A DNA stretch of 18,765 bases from Hyphomicrobiales bacterium (GTDB lineage Bacteria > Pseudomonadota > Alphaproteobacteria > Rhizobiales > Beijerinckiaceae), in assembly GCA_028865375.1 (NCBI GenBank), contig JAGWKJ010000007.1:1-18765 (forward strand). The letters are read 5' to 3'. Under the pieces are notes generated by a model. That model ran no database searches. It was not told the origin of the DNA and saw only the letters and a list, made by a program, of their open reading frames with translations. Shown here in pieces: positions 5,244 through 13,043 of the stretch; position 1 is the first letter of the stretch; each line of letters opens with the position of its first letter. Made by a program: the position numbers and the translations under genes.

Positions 5244-6917
5244 TCAGATGTCCTGTCCGGCGCTGCGGTCGTAGAGCGCCTCCTTGAACGGCGCCATGCC
5301 GACGCGGCGGAACGTGTCGATGAAGATTTCGTCCGGCCGCGCGCGCAGCTGTTCGTAGGTCGCCACGATCGCCTCGACCGCGTCGACCACGCCCTCGCGC
5401 GGGAAGCCCGGACCGGCGATCTGGCCGATCGAGCAGGTCTCGTCGTCGGCGCCGCCGAGCGTGATCTGGTAGGTCTCCTCGCCCTTGCGCTCGAGGCCGA
5501 GGATGCCGATGCCCGCCACGTGGTGGTGGCCGCAGGCGTTGATGCAGCCGCTGATCTTGATCTTCACCGGCCCCAGCGAACGCGCGCGCGCGCCGTCGCC
5601 GAAATGGCTGGACAGCGCCTGCGCCACGGGAATCGAGCGCGCGGTGGCGAGCGCGCAATAATCGAGGCCGGGGCAGGCGACGACGTCGGAGATCAGCCCG
5701 GCGTTGGGCGTGGCGAGTCCCGCCGCCGCGAGCCGGTCGTAGACCGCGGGAAGGTCGTCGAGCGGCACGTGGGGCAGCACGAGGTTCTGCTCGTGCGAGA
5801 CGCGGATCTCGTCGCCGGAATGCGCCTCCGCGAGGTCGGCGACCGCGTCCATCTGGTCGGCCGACGCGTCGCCGGGGATGCCGCCGATCGGCTTCAGCGA
5901 CACCGTGACGATGCAATGGCCGGGCACGCGATGGGGCAGCGCGTTGGCGGCGAGGAAATCGGCGAAGCGCGCGTCCTTGGCGGCGCGCGCGCGGCAGGCG
6001 TCGGAGACCGCGGCGCGCGGCGCGAGCGGCGGCGGCGCGAAATAGGCGCGGATGCGCGCGACTTCCTCGTCGGGCAGGCGCAAGTCGGCGTTGGGCGCGG
6101 CGGCGAACTCGCGTTCGATCTCCTCGCGGATCGCCTCGGCGCCGGTCTCGTGGACGAGGATCTTGATGCGTGCCTTGAACTTGTTGTCGCGCCGGCCCTC
6201 GAGGTTGTAGACGCGCAGCACCGCGTCGACATAAGCGAGCAGGTCGGCCTCGGGCAGGAAGTCGCGCACCTTGTGGCCCACCATCGGCGTGCGGCCGAGC
6301 CCGCCGCCGACCCACACCGAGAAACCGAGCGCGCCCGAGGCGTCGCGCACGAGCTGGAGGCCGATGTCGTGCGCCTGCACCACCGCGCGGTCGCTCGCCG
6401 CGCCGTTGACGGCGATCTTGAATTTGCGCGGCAGGAACGAGAACTCCGGATGCAGCGACGACCATTGCCGCACGATCTCGGCGTAGGGGCGCGGATCGGC
6501 GAGCTCGTCGGCGGCCGCGCCGGCGAAATGGTCGGCGGTGACGTTGCGGATGCAATTGCCCGAGGTCTGGATCGCGTGCATCTCGACGCTCGCCAGCTCG
6601 GCGAGGATCGCGGGCACGTCCTTCAGCGCGGGCCAGTTGAACTGCAGGTTCTGCCGCGTCGTGAAATGGCCGTAGCCGCGGTCGTATTTCCGCGCGATGT
6701 CCGCGAGCTTGCGCATCTGGCGCGACGACAGCGTGCCATAGGGCACCGCGATGCGCAGCATGTAGGCGTGCAGCTGGAGATAGAGCCCGTTCATCAGCCG
6801 ATGCGGGCGGAACTGCTCCTCGCTCATCTCGCCCGACAGCCGGCGGCCGACCTGGTCGGCGAATTGCGCGACCCTTCCGTCGACGAAGGCGCGGTCGAAT
6901 TCGTCGTAGCGATACAT
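5244..6917 (-). CDS. cysI: Sulfite/nitrite reductase hemoprotein, siroheme [4Fe-4S]
   Basis: This 557-residue enzyme performs the six-electron reduction of sulfite to sulfide, the step after CysH. It has the duplicated ferredoxin-like and siroheme half-domains of the family: the first half contains GHFTTRQNLQFNW and TSGNCIRNVTAD, the second KISGCINACGHHH. The coupled siroheme/[4Fe-4S] ligands are C415-x5-C421 and C458-x3-C462, all present. The ATG at 6917 is 8 nt after the DUF2849 stop and begins the family-typical MYRYDEFDRAF. Homologues are often labelled nitrite/sulfite reductase; the CysH/DUF934/DUF2849 context favours sulfite. No NADPH flavoprotein subunit (cysJ) is nearby, which suggests ferredoxin or another small donor. 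Confidence 0.93.
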   Translation of the reverse strand: MYRYDEFDRAFVDGRVAQFADQVGRRLSGEMSEEQFRPHRLMNGLYLQLHAYMLRIAVPYGTLSSRQMRKLADIARKYDRGYGHFTTRQNLQFNWPALKDVPAILAELASVEMHAIQTSGNCIRNVTADHFAGAAADELADPRPYAEIVRQWSSLHPEFSFLPRKFKIAVNGAASDRAVVQAHDIGLQLVRDASGALGFSVWVGGGLGRTPMVGHKVRDFLPEADLLAYVDAVLRVYNLEGRRDNKFKARIKILVHETGAEAIREEIEREFAAAPNADLRLPDEEVARIRAYFAPPPLAPRAAVSDACRARAAKDARFADFLAANALPHRVPGHCIVTVSLKPIGGIPGDASADQMDAVADLAEAHSGDEIRVSHEQNLVLPHVPLDDLPAVYDRLAAAGLATPNAGLISDVVACPGLDYCALATARSIPVAQALSSHFGDGARARSLGPVKIKISGCINACGHHHVAGIGILGLERKGEETYQITLGGADDETCSIGQIAGPGFPREGVVDAVEAIVATYEQLRARPDEIFIDTFRRVGMAPFKEALYDRSAGQDI

Positions 6918-6925
6918 CGGCGGCC

Positions 6926-7261
6926 TCAGGCGGCGCGGGCGGCGGGCGCCGCCTGCTTGCCGAGGTCGAGCCTGACGGTGGGGCCGAGCGCCCGGATCGC
7001 CTCGCGCAGCGCGACCGGCCGAGGCGCGCCGCCGCGGCGCTCGACCGCGAAGAGATAGGGATCGACCACGACGTCGGCGGCTTCGTCTGCCTTGGCGCTC
7101 GCCAGCGCCGCGTCGGCGTCGGGCGCGGCGTCGAACACGGCCGCGTCCTCGATCCGCTCGCGCCAAACAAATCCATCGGCGCCGCCTTGCGCGAAGAACA
7201 CGACCACGCCGTCGGCAAGGCGGTTGGCGCTGATGATCTGGCTCGGCGAATGGCTTGGCAT
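6926..7261 (-). CDS. DUF2849 family protein (first gene of sulfite-reduction operon)
   Basis: This 111-residue protein of the DUF2849 family is almost always found directly before cysI in Alphaproteobacteria. Family features are the N-terminal SQIISANRLADGVVVFF, which contains the A-N-x-L-x-D-G-x-V-V pattern, an aromatic F-V-W strand, and a central VVDPYLFAVE segment. No enzyme motif, signal peptide or membrane helix is visible. The ATG at 7261 follows GAGGAG seven bases upstream; an extension to 7282 would begin before this ribosome-binding site and is not preferred. It is the promoter-proximal gene of the five-gene operon. The function is unknown and the association with sulfite reduction rests on synteny. 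Confidence 0.85.
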   Translation of the reverse strand: MPSHSPSQIISANRLADGVVVFFAQGGADGFVWRERIEDAAVFDAAPDADAALASAKADEAADVVVDPYLFAVERRGGAPRPVALREAIRALGPTVRLDLGKQAAPAARAA

Positions 7262-7389
7262 GACGCGCTCCTCAAGGCGCAAAGCACCTTGCGGAAGCGG
7301 TTATACGATCATTTCACAAAAAAAATCCATACAAAAATTTTAAGCGCATAGTTTCAGCGTATTTTATGTTAATCGGTGTCCTAAAATAT
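7262..7389 (-). promoter_or_regulatory. AT-rich promoter region of the sulfite-reduction operon
   Basis: This 128-bp gap lies between the pheT stop and the DUF2849 start, both genes on the minus strand. The part from about 7295 to 7389 is strikingly AT-rich, with runs of A/T and an AAAATTTT block, against a very GC-rich background. It must hold the operon promoter and probably the end of the pheT transcript. Several -10-like hexamers occur (TATAAC, TAAAAT on the minus strand), but none pairs with a convincing -35 at proper spacing, so no exact promoter is called. Confidence 0.6.
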
Positions 7390-9810
7390 TTATCCCCTCA
7401 ATGTCGCCCCGACCCGTTTCGCCGCTTCGGCGACGATCTTGGCGCCCACGGCGTCGATTTCGGAATCGGTCAGCGTCTTTTCGCGCGGTTGCAACGTAAC
7501 GTTGACGGCGAGCGACTTGTGGCCGTCGGGCACGCCGGCGCCTTCGTAGACGTCGAACAGGCCGGCATCGGCGATCAGCGCGCGGTCGGCCGCGCGCACC
7601 GCCTTCAGGAGGTCGGCGGCCTTCACGTCACGCGGGACGACGAAGGCGAAATCGCGCTCGACCGGCATCAGCTCCGACTTCTCGAACTTGCCGCGCGCGC
7701 GCGTCGGCTTCGCCTTGGGCGGCGCGAGCGCGTCGAGCAGGATCTCGAAGCCGACCAACGGCCCCTTGACGTCGAGGGCGTCGAGCGTGGCGGGATGGAA
7801 CTCGCCGAACCAGCCGATCGTCGTCGGGCCGAATTGCAGCTTGGCGGAGCGGCCGGGATGCAGGAAGTCCGGCCCGCCGGCGACGATCTGCAAGCCCGCC
7901 ACCGGCGCGCCGATGGCTTCGAGCAGCGCCAACGCGTCGCCCTTGGCGTCGAACGCGTCGACCGGGCCGGCCGCGCCGTCCCAATGCCGGCCGGCGCCGA
8001 AGCGCTTGGCCGTGCCGCGGCGAACCGCGGCCGCGGCGGTGCGCTGGCCGCCGTCGTCCGCGCGCTCGAACGTCTGCCCGATCTCGAACAGCGCGACGTC
8101 GCCGAAGCCGCGAGACGCGTTGCGGCCCGCCGCCGCGATCAGGCCCGGCGCGAGCGAGGGCCGCATGTCGGAGAGTTCGGCGGCGATCGGGTTGGCGAGC
8201 GCGAGCTCCGGCTTGCCGCCGCCGAAGGCGCGCGCGCGGTCGGCCGAAACGAATGACCAGGTCACCGCCTCGTCGAGACCTTGGGCGGCGAGAGCGCGTC
8301 GGGCCGCGCGCACGCGCTTCTGCAAGAGGGTGAGCGGCGAGGCGATCGGGCCCTGTCCCGGGCGGGGCAGGGGACGCGAAGTCACGCGGTCGAGGCCCGC
8401 GATGCGCACGATCTCCTCCACCACGTCGGCCTTGGCGGCGACGTCGGGCCGCCACGTCGGCACCGTGACGAGCGCCGTCTCTTCGCCGTCGCCGACCCCG
8501 AACCCGAGCCGGCGCAGGATGTCGCGCGCCTCGTCGGCGGGCACGTCGACGCCCGTCAGGCGCCTGGTCTCGCTCCAGGGGAACGGGAACGCCGCGCGCG
8601 TGGCGTCGATCGCGCCGGCGAGCTCGACCCTCGAGTGCTCGCCGCCGCAGGTCGAGATCACGAGCCGGGTGGCGAGATCGAGGCCGGGCAAGCAGAACGC
8701 CGGGTCGACGCCGCGCTCGAAGCGGTAGCGCGCGTCGGTGACGATGCCGAGCTTGCGGCCCGCCTGCGCGATCGAGAGCGGGTCCCAAAGCGCGCTCTCG
8801 ATCAGCACGTCGGTCGTGCCCTCGTCGCAGCCGGTGCGCTCGCCGCCCATCACGCCGGCGATCGATTCCACGCCCGCGTCGTCGGCGATGACCACGATGG
8901 AGGGATCGAGCGCGCGCTCCTTGCCGTCGAGGCAGAGCAGCGTCTCGCCGGCGGCGGCGCGGCGCACCACGAGCGCGCCCTTCACCTTCGCGGCGTCGAA
9001 CACGTGCAGCGGCCGCCCGCGGTCGAACGTGAGGTAGTTGGTCACGTCGACCAGCGCGTTGATCGGCCGCATCCCGATCGCGGTCAGGCGTCGGCGCATC
9101 CACTCGGGCGAGGGGCCGTTGCGCAATCCGCGCACGAGGCGCAGCGCGAAGGCGGGGCAGAGCCTTGCGTCGGCGGCGGTGAAGTCGAGCTTGACGGGCG
9201 TGGGGCAGGGGATCGCGCCGGCGAGGGCGGCTGCGTCCTTGGTCTTGAGCGTGCCCAGCCCGGCGGCGGCGAGGTCGCGCGCGATGCCCGCCACGCCCGC
9301 CGCGTCGGGCCGGTTGGGCGTCAGGTTGATCTCGATCGTGGGATCGTCGAGTCCGGCATAGGCCGCATAGGCCATGCCCACCGGCGCGTCGGCGGGCAGG
9401 TCGAGGATGCCGTCGTGGTCGTCGGAGATCTCGAGCTCGGCGCCCGAGCACAGCATGCCCTCGGACTCGACGCCGCGGATGACGCCCTTGGCGAGCGTGA
9501 TCCCCTTGCCGGGAATGAACGTTCCCGCCGGAGAGAACACGCCGGTCATGCCGCTCCGCGCGTTGGGCGCGCCGCACACGACCTGCGCCGGCGCGGCGGC
9601 GCCGAAGTCGACGACGCAGACGCGCAGCCGGTCGGCGTTGGGATGGGGCTTGGCGTCGAGCACGCGCGCCACGACGAAGCCCTTCAGCTTGGCCGCCGGG
9701 TCGCCGATGCGCTCGACCTCGAGGCCGACGCGCGTCAGCGTCGCCGCGATCTCGCCGAGCGAGGCGGTCGTGTCGAGATGGTCCTTGAGCCAGCCGAGCG
9801 TGAATTTCAT
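7390..9810 (-). CDS. pheT: Phenylalanine--tRNA ligase beta subunit
   Basis: This is the 806-residue beta subunit of the alpha2-beta2 phenylalanyl-tRNA synthetase, which charges tRNA-Phe. It is full length for the bacterial type. The N-terminus MKFTLGWLKDHL is typical. An EMAP/OB-fold tRNA-binding domain follows (~residues 40-150, AKPHPNADRLRVC ... VCGAPN), then the B3/B4 editing region (~200-370, with NALVDVTNYLTFDRGRPLHVFD), the B5 domain (about 390-480) and a catalytic-like core. The C-terminal FDX-ACB domain starts at about residue 711 (ELMPVERDFAFVV) and runs to the end. The upstream ribosome-binding site is weak. Normally pheS lies directly upstream; here that side is occupied by the divergent choX gene, so the alpha subunit must be encoded elsewhere. 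Confidence 0.97.
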   Translation of the reverse strand: MKFTLGWLKDHLDTTASLGEIAATLTRVGLEVERIGDPAAKLKGFVVARVLDAKPHPNADRLRVCVVDFGAAAPAQVVCGAPNARSGMTGVFSPAGTFIPGKGITLAKGVIRGVESEGMLCSGAELEISDDHDGILDLPADAPVGMAYAAYAGLDDPTIEINLTPNRPDAAGVAGIARDLAAAGLGTLKTKDAAALAGAIPCPTPVKLDFTAADARLCPAFALRLVRGLRNGPSPEWMRRRLTAIGMRPINALVDVTNYLTFDRGRPLHVFDAAKVKGALVVRRAAAGETLLCLDGKERALDPSIVVIADDAGVESIAGVMGGERTGCDEGTTDVLIESALWDPLSIAQAGRKLGIVTDARYRFERGVDPAFCLPGLDLATRLVISTCGGEHSRVELAGAIDATRAAFPFPWSETRRLTGVDVPADEARDILRRLGFGVGDGEETALVTVPTWRPDVAAKADVVEEIVRIAGLDRVTSRPLPRPGQGPIASPLTLLQKRVRAARRALAAQGLDEAVTWSFVSADRARAFGGGKPELALANPIAAELSDMRPSLAPGLIAAAGRNASRGFGDVALFEIGQTFERADDGGQRTAAAAVRRGTAKRFGAGRHWDGAAGPVDAFDAKGDALALLEAIGAPVAGLQIVAGGPDFLHPGRSAKLQFGPTTIGWFGEFHPATLDALDVKGPLVGFEILLDALAPPKAKPTRARGKFEKSELMPVERDFAFVVPRDVKAADLLKAVRAADRALIADAGLFDVYEGAGVPDGHKSLAVNVTLQPREKTLTDSEIDAVGAKIVAEAAKRVGATLRG

Positions 9811-9885
9811 CGGGAAGGTGTCCGTTTGCGGGCGTGCGGACGCTTAAAGCGCGCGAAGGGTCGCGGCAAGGCGCGCGCATGCGCG

Positions 9886-9914
9886 TTGACGCGCGGGAGC
9901 ACGGGGGAAATAGT
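9886..9914 (+). promoter_or_regulatory. Sigma70-like promoter of choXWV
   Basis: TTGACG (9886-9891, 5 of 6 to consensus), a 17-bp spacer, and AATAGT (9909-9914, 4 of 6). It would give a leader of about 48 nt before the choX ATG. A 12-bp palindrome (9874-9885) abuts the -35 box and could be an operator, although CG-alternating sequence is common here. Confidence 0.55.
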
Positions 9915-9968
9915 AGGTCGCGGCGAGATAGGCGGCACCGATCCGCGCCCCGCCGGGAGGGACGTTCC

Positions 9969-10916
9969 ATGCGACACGCGTTCAAATTGATTGCCGCCGC
10001 TGCGGTCTGCGCGACGATTTCGGCGCCCGCTCTCGCCGGCGACCCCGCCTCGTGCAAGACGGTGCGCTTCGCCGACGTCGGCTGGACCGACATCACCGCG
10101 ACCACCTCGATCACGATGAACCTGCTCGAAGGCCTCGGTTACGCGCCCAAGTCGACGGTGCTGTCGGTGCCCGTGACCTACGCCTCGATGAAGAACAAGG
10201 ACATCGACGTCTTCCTCGGCAACTGGCAGCCGAGCATGGAAAACGATCGCAAGCCCTACGTGAAGGACGGCTCCGTGGTCGTCGTGGGCGCCAACCTGCC
10301 CACGGGCGCCAAATACACGCTGGCGGTGCCGGAATACACTTGGAACAAAGGCCTGAAGGACTTCGCCGACATCCAGAAGTTCAAGGATTCGCTGCAAGGC
10401 AAGATCTACGGCATCGAGCCCGGCAACGACGGCAACCGGCTGATCCTGGGCATCATCAAGGCCGGCGACTTCGGCCTCAAGGACTGGAAGCTCGTGGAGT
10501 CGAGCGAGCAGGGCATGCTCTCGCAGGTGCAGAGCGCGACGAGCCACAAGCAGGACGTCGTGTTCCTCGGCTGGGCGCCCCATCCCATGAACGTCAATTT
10601 CAAGATCAAGTACCTCACCGGCGGCGACAAGACGTTCGGCCCCGATTTCGGCGGCGCGATCGTCTACACCAACGAGCGCGCCGGGTTCGCCGCGCAATGC
10701 CCCAACGCCGCCAAGCTCGTCGCCAACATGAAGTTCACCGTCGACGAGGAAAACGTCGTGATGAGCAAGATCCTCGGCGGCGGCGAGGACGGGCCGACCG
10801 CGGCCGCGGAATGGCTGAAGGCCAATCCGGGCGCGGTCGACGCGTGGCTCGCCGGCGTGACGACCTTCGACGGCAAGCCGGGCCTCGCGGCCGTGAAGGC
10901 CAACATCGAGAAGTGA
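9969..10916 (+). CDS. choX: Choline ABC transporter, periplasmic substrate-binding protein
   Basis: This 315-residue periplasmic binding protein of the OpuAC/ProX-like family feeds the ChoW-ChoV importer. The signal peptide spans residues 1-23, with cleavage ALA|GDP. Residues that should form the choline box are in place: W39 and D41 (DVGWTD), W86 (GNWQP), Y116, N153 (PGNDGN) and W202 (GWAPHPMN). Their spacing agrees, with a constant shift of 4 and then 3, with the box I recall from Sinorhizobium meliloti ChoX (W43, D45, W90, Y119, N156, W205). The ATG at 9969 follows GGGAGGG. It is the first gene of choXWV, and a stem-loop separates it from choW. A glycine-betaine specificity is less likely but not excluded. 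Confidence 0.93.
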   Translation: MRHAFKLIAAAAVCATISAPALAGDPASCKTVRFADVGWTDITATTSITMNLLEGLGYAPKSTVLSVPVTYASMKNKDIDVFLGNWQPSMENDRKPYVKDGSVVVVGANLPTGAKYTLAVPEYTWNKGLKDFADIQKFKDSLQGKIYGIEPGNDGNRLILGIIKAGDFGLKDWKLVESSEQGMLSQVQSATSHKQDVVFLGWAPHPMNVNFKIKYLTGGDKTFGPDFGGAIVYTNERAGFAAQCPNAAKLVANMKFTVDEENVVMSKILGGGEDGPTAAAEWLKANPGAVDAWLAGVTTFDGKPGLAAVKANIEK

Positions 10917-10925
10917 CGGCGGACG

Positions 10926-10951
10926 CGGCGCGCCGTTCCGGCGGCGCGCCG
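10926..10951 (+). terminator. Intercistronic stem-loop after choX
   Basis: Two identical, self-palindromic arms CGGCGCGCCG (10926-10935 and 10942-10951) form a 10-bp stem with a 6-nt TTCCGG loop in the 64-bp gap between choX and choW. There is no T-tract. Its position is typical of elements that attenuate read-through or protect the upstream mRNA, so that the binding protein is made in excess over the permease and ATPase. Confidence 0.5.
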
Positions 10952-10980
10952 ATTTCGCGGCGGCGAATGCGGGGGGCGTC

Positions 10981-11823
10981 GTGGAAAGCTGGCTCAGGGC
11001 CCACAAGCTGCCCATCGGGTTGATGGCGAAGGACGCCATCGCCTGGCTGCAGGACCACGCGTCCTGGTTCTTCGACGCGCTGACCAACCTGATCGATTCG
11101 ACCGTCGACGGCGCCACCGGCCTGCTGACGGCCGTGCCGGCGCCGGCGCTGATCGCCGCCTTCGCCGCCGGGACGTGGTGGCTGCATCGTTCGTGGCGCC
11201 TCGCGCTGTTCGTCGTGCTCGCCTGCCTGCTGGTGGTCGACCTCGGCTATTGGCGCGCGACGCTGGAGACGCTGTCTCTGGTCGGGTTCTCGACCGCGGC
11301 CAGCGTGGCGATCGGCGTGCCGCTGGGCATCGCGGCCGCGCACCGGCCGTTGCTCTACGCCGCGCTGCGGCCCGCGCTCGACCTGATGCAGACCTTGCCG
11401 ACCTTCGTCTACCTGATCCCCACGCTGGTGCTGTTCCATCTCGGCTCGGCGCCGGGCCTGATCTCGACCGTGATCTTCGCCGTGCCGGCGCCGATACGGC
11501 TCACCCACCTCGGAGTGACCTCGACGCCGCGGCCCCTGATCGAGGCCGGCGAGGCGTTCGGCGCCACGCGCCGCCAGCTGCTGTGGAAGGTCGAGCTGCC
11601 CTACGCGCTCCCCACCATCATGGCGGGCATCACGCAATGCATCATGCTGTCGCTGTCGATGGTGGTGATCGCCGCGCTGGTGGGCGCGTCGGGCCTTGGC
11701 GTGCCCGTCGTGCGCGCGCTGGGCAGCGTCAACATCCCGATGGGCATCGAGGCCGGGCTGTCGATCGTGCTGCTGGCGATCGTGCTCGACCGCGTCTGCC
11801 GCGCGCCGGCCGGGAGGACCTGA
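10981..11823 (+). CDS. choW: Choline ABC transporter, permease
   Basis: This 280-residue inner-membrane permease of the ProW/OpuAB family forms the translocation pathway for choline. The N-terminus (MESWLRAHKLPIG ... DHASWFFDALTNLID) is the amphipathic segment typical of ChoW/ProW. Hydrophobic segments occur at about 52-69, 72-90, 97-120, 138-156, 160-172, 219-240 and 257-270. The ATPase-contacting EAA loop is at 188-206 (EAGEAFGATRRQLLWKVELP). The start is a GTG at 10981 behind a run of six Gs; it gives the expected N-terminus. The stop is 4 nt before the choV ATG, so the two are coupled. The protein is normal in length for the family. Confidence 0.92.
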   Translation: MESWLRAHKLPIGLMAKDAIAWLQDHASWFFDALTNLIDSTVDGATGLLTAVPAPALIAAFAAGTWWLHRSWRLALFVVLACLLVVDLGYWRATLETLSLVGFSTAASVAIGVPLGIAAAHRPLLYAALRPALDLMQTLPTFVYLIPTLVLFHLGSAPGLISTVIFAVPAPIRLTHLGVTSTPRPLIEAGEAFGATRRQLLWKVELPYALPTIMAGITQCIMLSLSMVVIAALVGASGLGVPVVRALGSVNIPMGIEAGLSIVLLAIVLDRVCRAPAGRT

Positions 11824-11827
11824 GGCC

Positions 11828-13018
11828 ATGCCGGCGATCGCCTTCGAGGACGTGGACATCGTGTTCGGCAAGCGCCGCCGCGAGGCGCTGGAAATGGTCG
11901 ACCGCGGAGCCGCGCGCGAGGAGATTCTCGCCAGGACGGATTGCGTTCTGGGCGCGGCGGGCGTGAACCTCTCCGTCGAGCCCGGCGAGATCTGCGTCCT
12001 GATGGGCCTGTCGGGCTCCGGCAAGTCGACCATCCTGCGCGCGGTCAACGGCCTCAACAAGGTCGCGCGCGGCCGCGTGCTGGTCGAACACGCCGGCGGG
12101 ACGGTCGACGTCGCGTCCTGCGGGCCGGACGTCCTGCGCGAATTGCGCACGCGGCGGATCGCCATGGTGTTCCAGCAATTCGCGCTGCTGCCGTGGCGGA
12201 CGGTGGCCGAGAACGTCGCGCTGGGCCTCGAGCTGCGCGGCGCCGGACGCGACGAGATCCGCCGCGTCGTCGAGGAGAAGCTCGCGCTCGTCTCGCTGAC
12301 GCCTTGGGCCGGCAAGCGCGCGCACGAACTGTCGGGCGGGATGCAGCAGCGCGTTGGCCTCGCGCGCGCCTTCGCCACCGACGCCGACGTCCTGCTGATG
12401 GACGAGCCGTTTTCCGCGCTCGACCCGCTGATCCGCGACAAGCTGCAGGACGAGTTGCTCGCCCTGCAGCGCACGCTGCGCAAGACGATCCTGTTCGTCA
12501 GCCACGATCTCGACGAGGCGCTGAAGATCGGCAACCGGATCGCGATCCTGGAGGGCGGCCGCGTGGTGCAATGGGGCGGGGCGGAGGACATCCTGCTGCG
12601 GCCAGCCAACGACTACGTCGCCGAGTTCGTCAAGCACATGAACCCGCTCAACGTGCTGCGCGGCGTCTCGCTGATGCGGCCGGCGGCGACCCTGCGGCGC
12701 GACGGCGCGGCGGTGCTGCTCGACGAGGCGGGCCGCGTGCGCGTCGACCTCGACGCCGACGGCCGTCCGGTCGCCTGCTCGCTCGACGGGCGGGCCGGCG
12801 CGCTCGGACGCGCCGATTCCGAGACGGGCGAACTCGCGTCGGGCGAGGGGTCGGACGTCGTGGTGGCGTCGATCGAGCTGAAGATGCGTTCGGCGATCGC
12901 GCTGCGCCGCCGCTCGGGCCACCCGATCGTGCTGGTCGACGCGCTCGGCCGAATGGCCGGCCTGTGCGGCGACGAGGAAATCTACCGCGCGCTGCTGGGC
13001 CGGCGCGGCGCCCCGTGA
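11828..13018 (+). CDS. choV: Choline ABC transporter, ATP-binding protein
   Basis: This 396-residue ATPase of the ProV/OpuAA family powers choline import. Motifs in order: Walker A GLSGSGKST (60-68), Q-loop FQQF (115-118), signature LSGGMQQ (168-174), Walker B LLMDEP (189-194), D-loop SALD (196-199) and H226 in the switch (VSHDLDE). The C-terminal part (about 280-396) corresponds to the regulatory CBS-like region of ProV but is poorly conserved, with only short hydrophobic strands recognisable. The ATG at 11828 is 4 nt after the choW stop, with TGAGG overlapping that stop as ribosome-binding site. The N-terminus (AIAFEDVDIVFG) matches ChoV proteins. It ends 25 nt before the convergent OmpA-family gene. 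Confidence 0.93.
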   Translation: MPAIAFEDVDIVFGKRRREALEMVDRGAAREEILARTDCVLGAAGVNLSVEPGEICVLMGLSGSGKSTILRAVNGLNKVARGRVLVEHAGGTVDVASCGPDVLRELRTRRIAMVFQQFALLPWRTVAENVALGLELRGAGRDEIRRVVEEKLALVSLTPWAGKRAHELSGGMQQRVGLARAFATDADVLLMDEPFSALDPLIRDKLQDELLALQRTLRKTILFVSHDLDEALKIGNRIAILEGGRVVQWGGAEDILLRPANDYVAEFVKHMNPLNVLRGVSLMRPAATLRRDGAAVLLDEAGRVRVDLDADGRPVACSLDGRAGALGRADSETGELASGEGSDVVVASIELKMRSAIALRRRSGHPIVLVDALGRMAGLCGDEEIYRALLGRRGAP

Positions 13019-13043
13019 GCCCGCCGCGACCGCCCGCGTCCGC

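Noticed and set aside
5022..7058. Long plus-strand open frame opposite cysH-cysI
   Set aside because: Antisense shadow rich in Arg/Val/Asp/Gly with no recognisable domain, fully covered by well-supported minus-strand genes.
7628..10114. Very long open frames overlapping pheT in other frames and on the opposite strand (also 8281-9990 +)
   Set aside because: They are Arg/Ala/Gly/Pro-rich low-complexity shadows caused by the high GC content; pheT has complete domain matches in its own frame.
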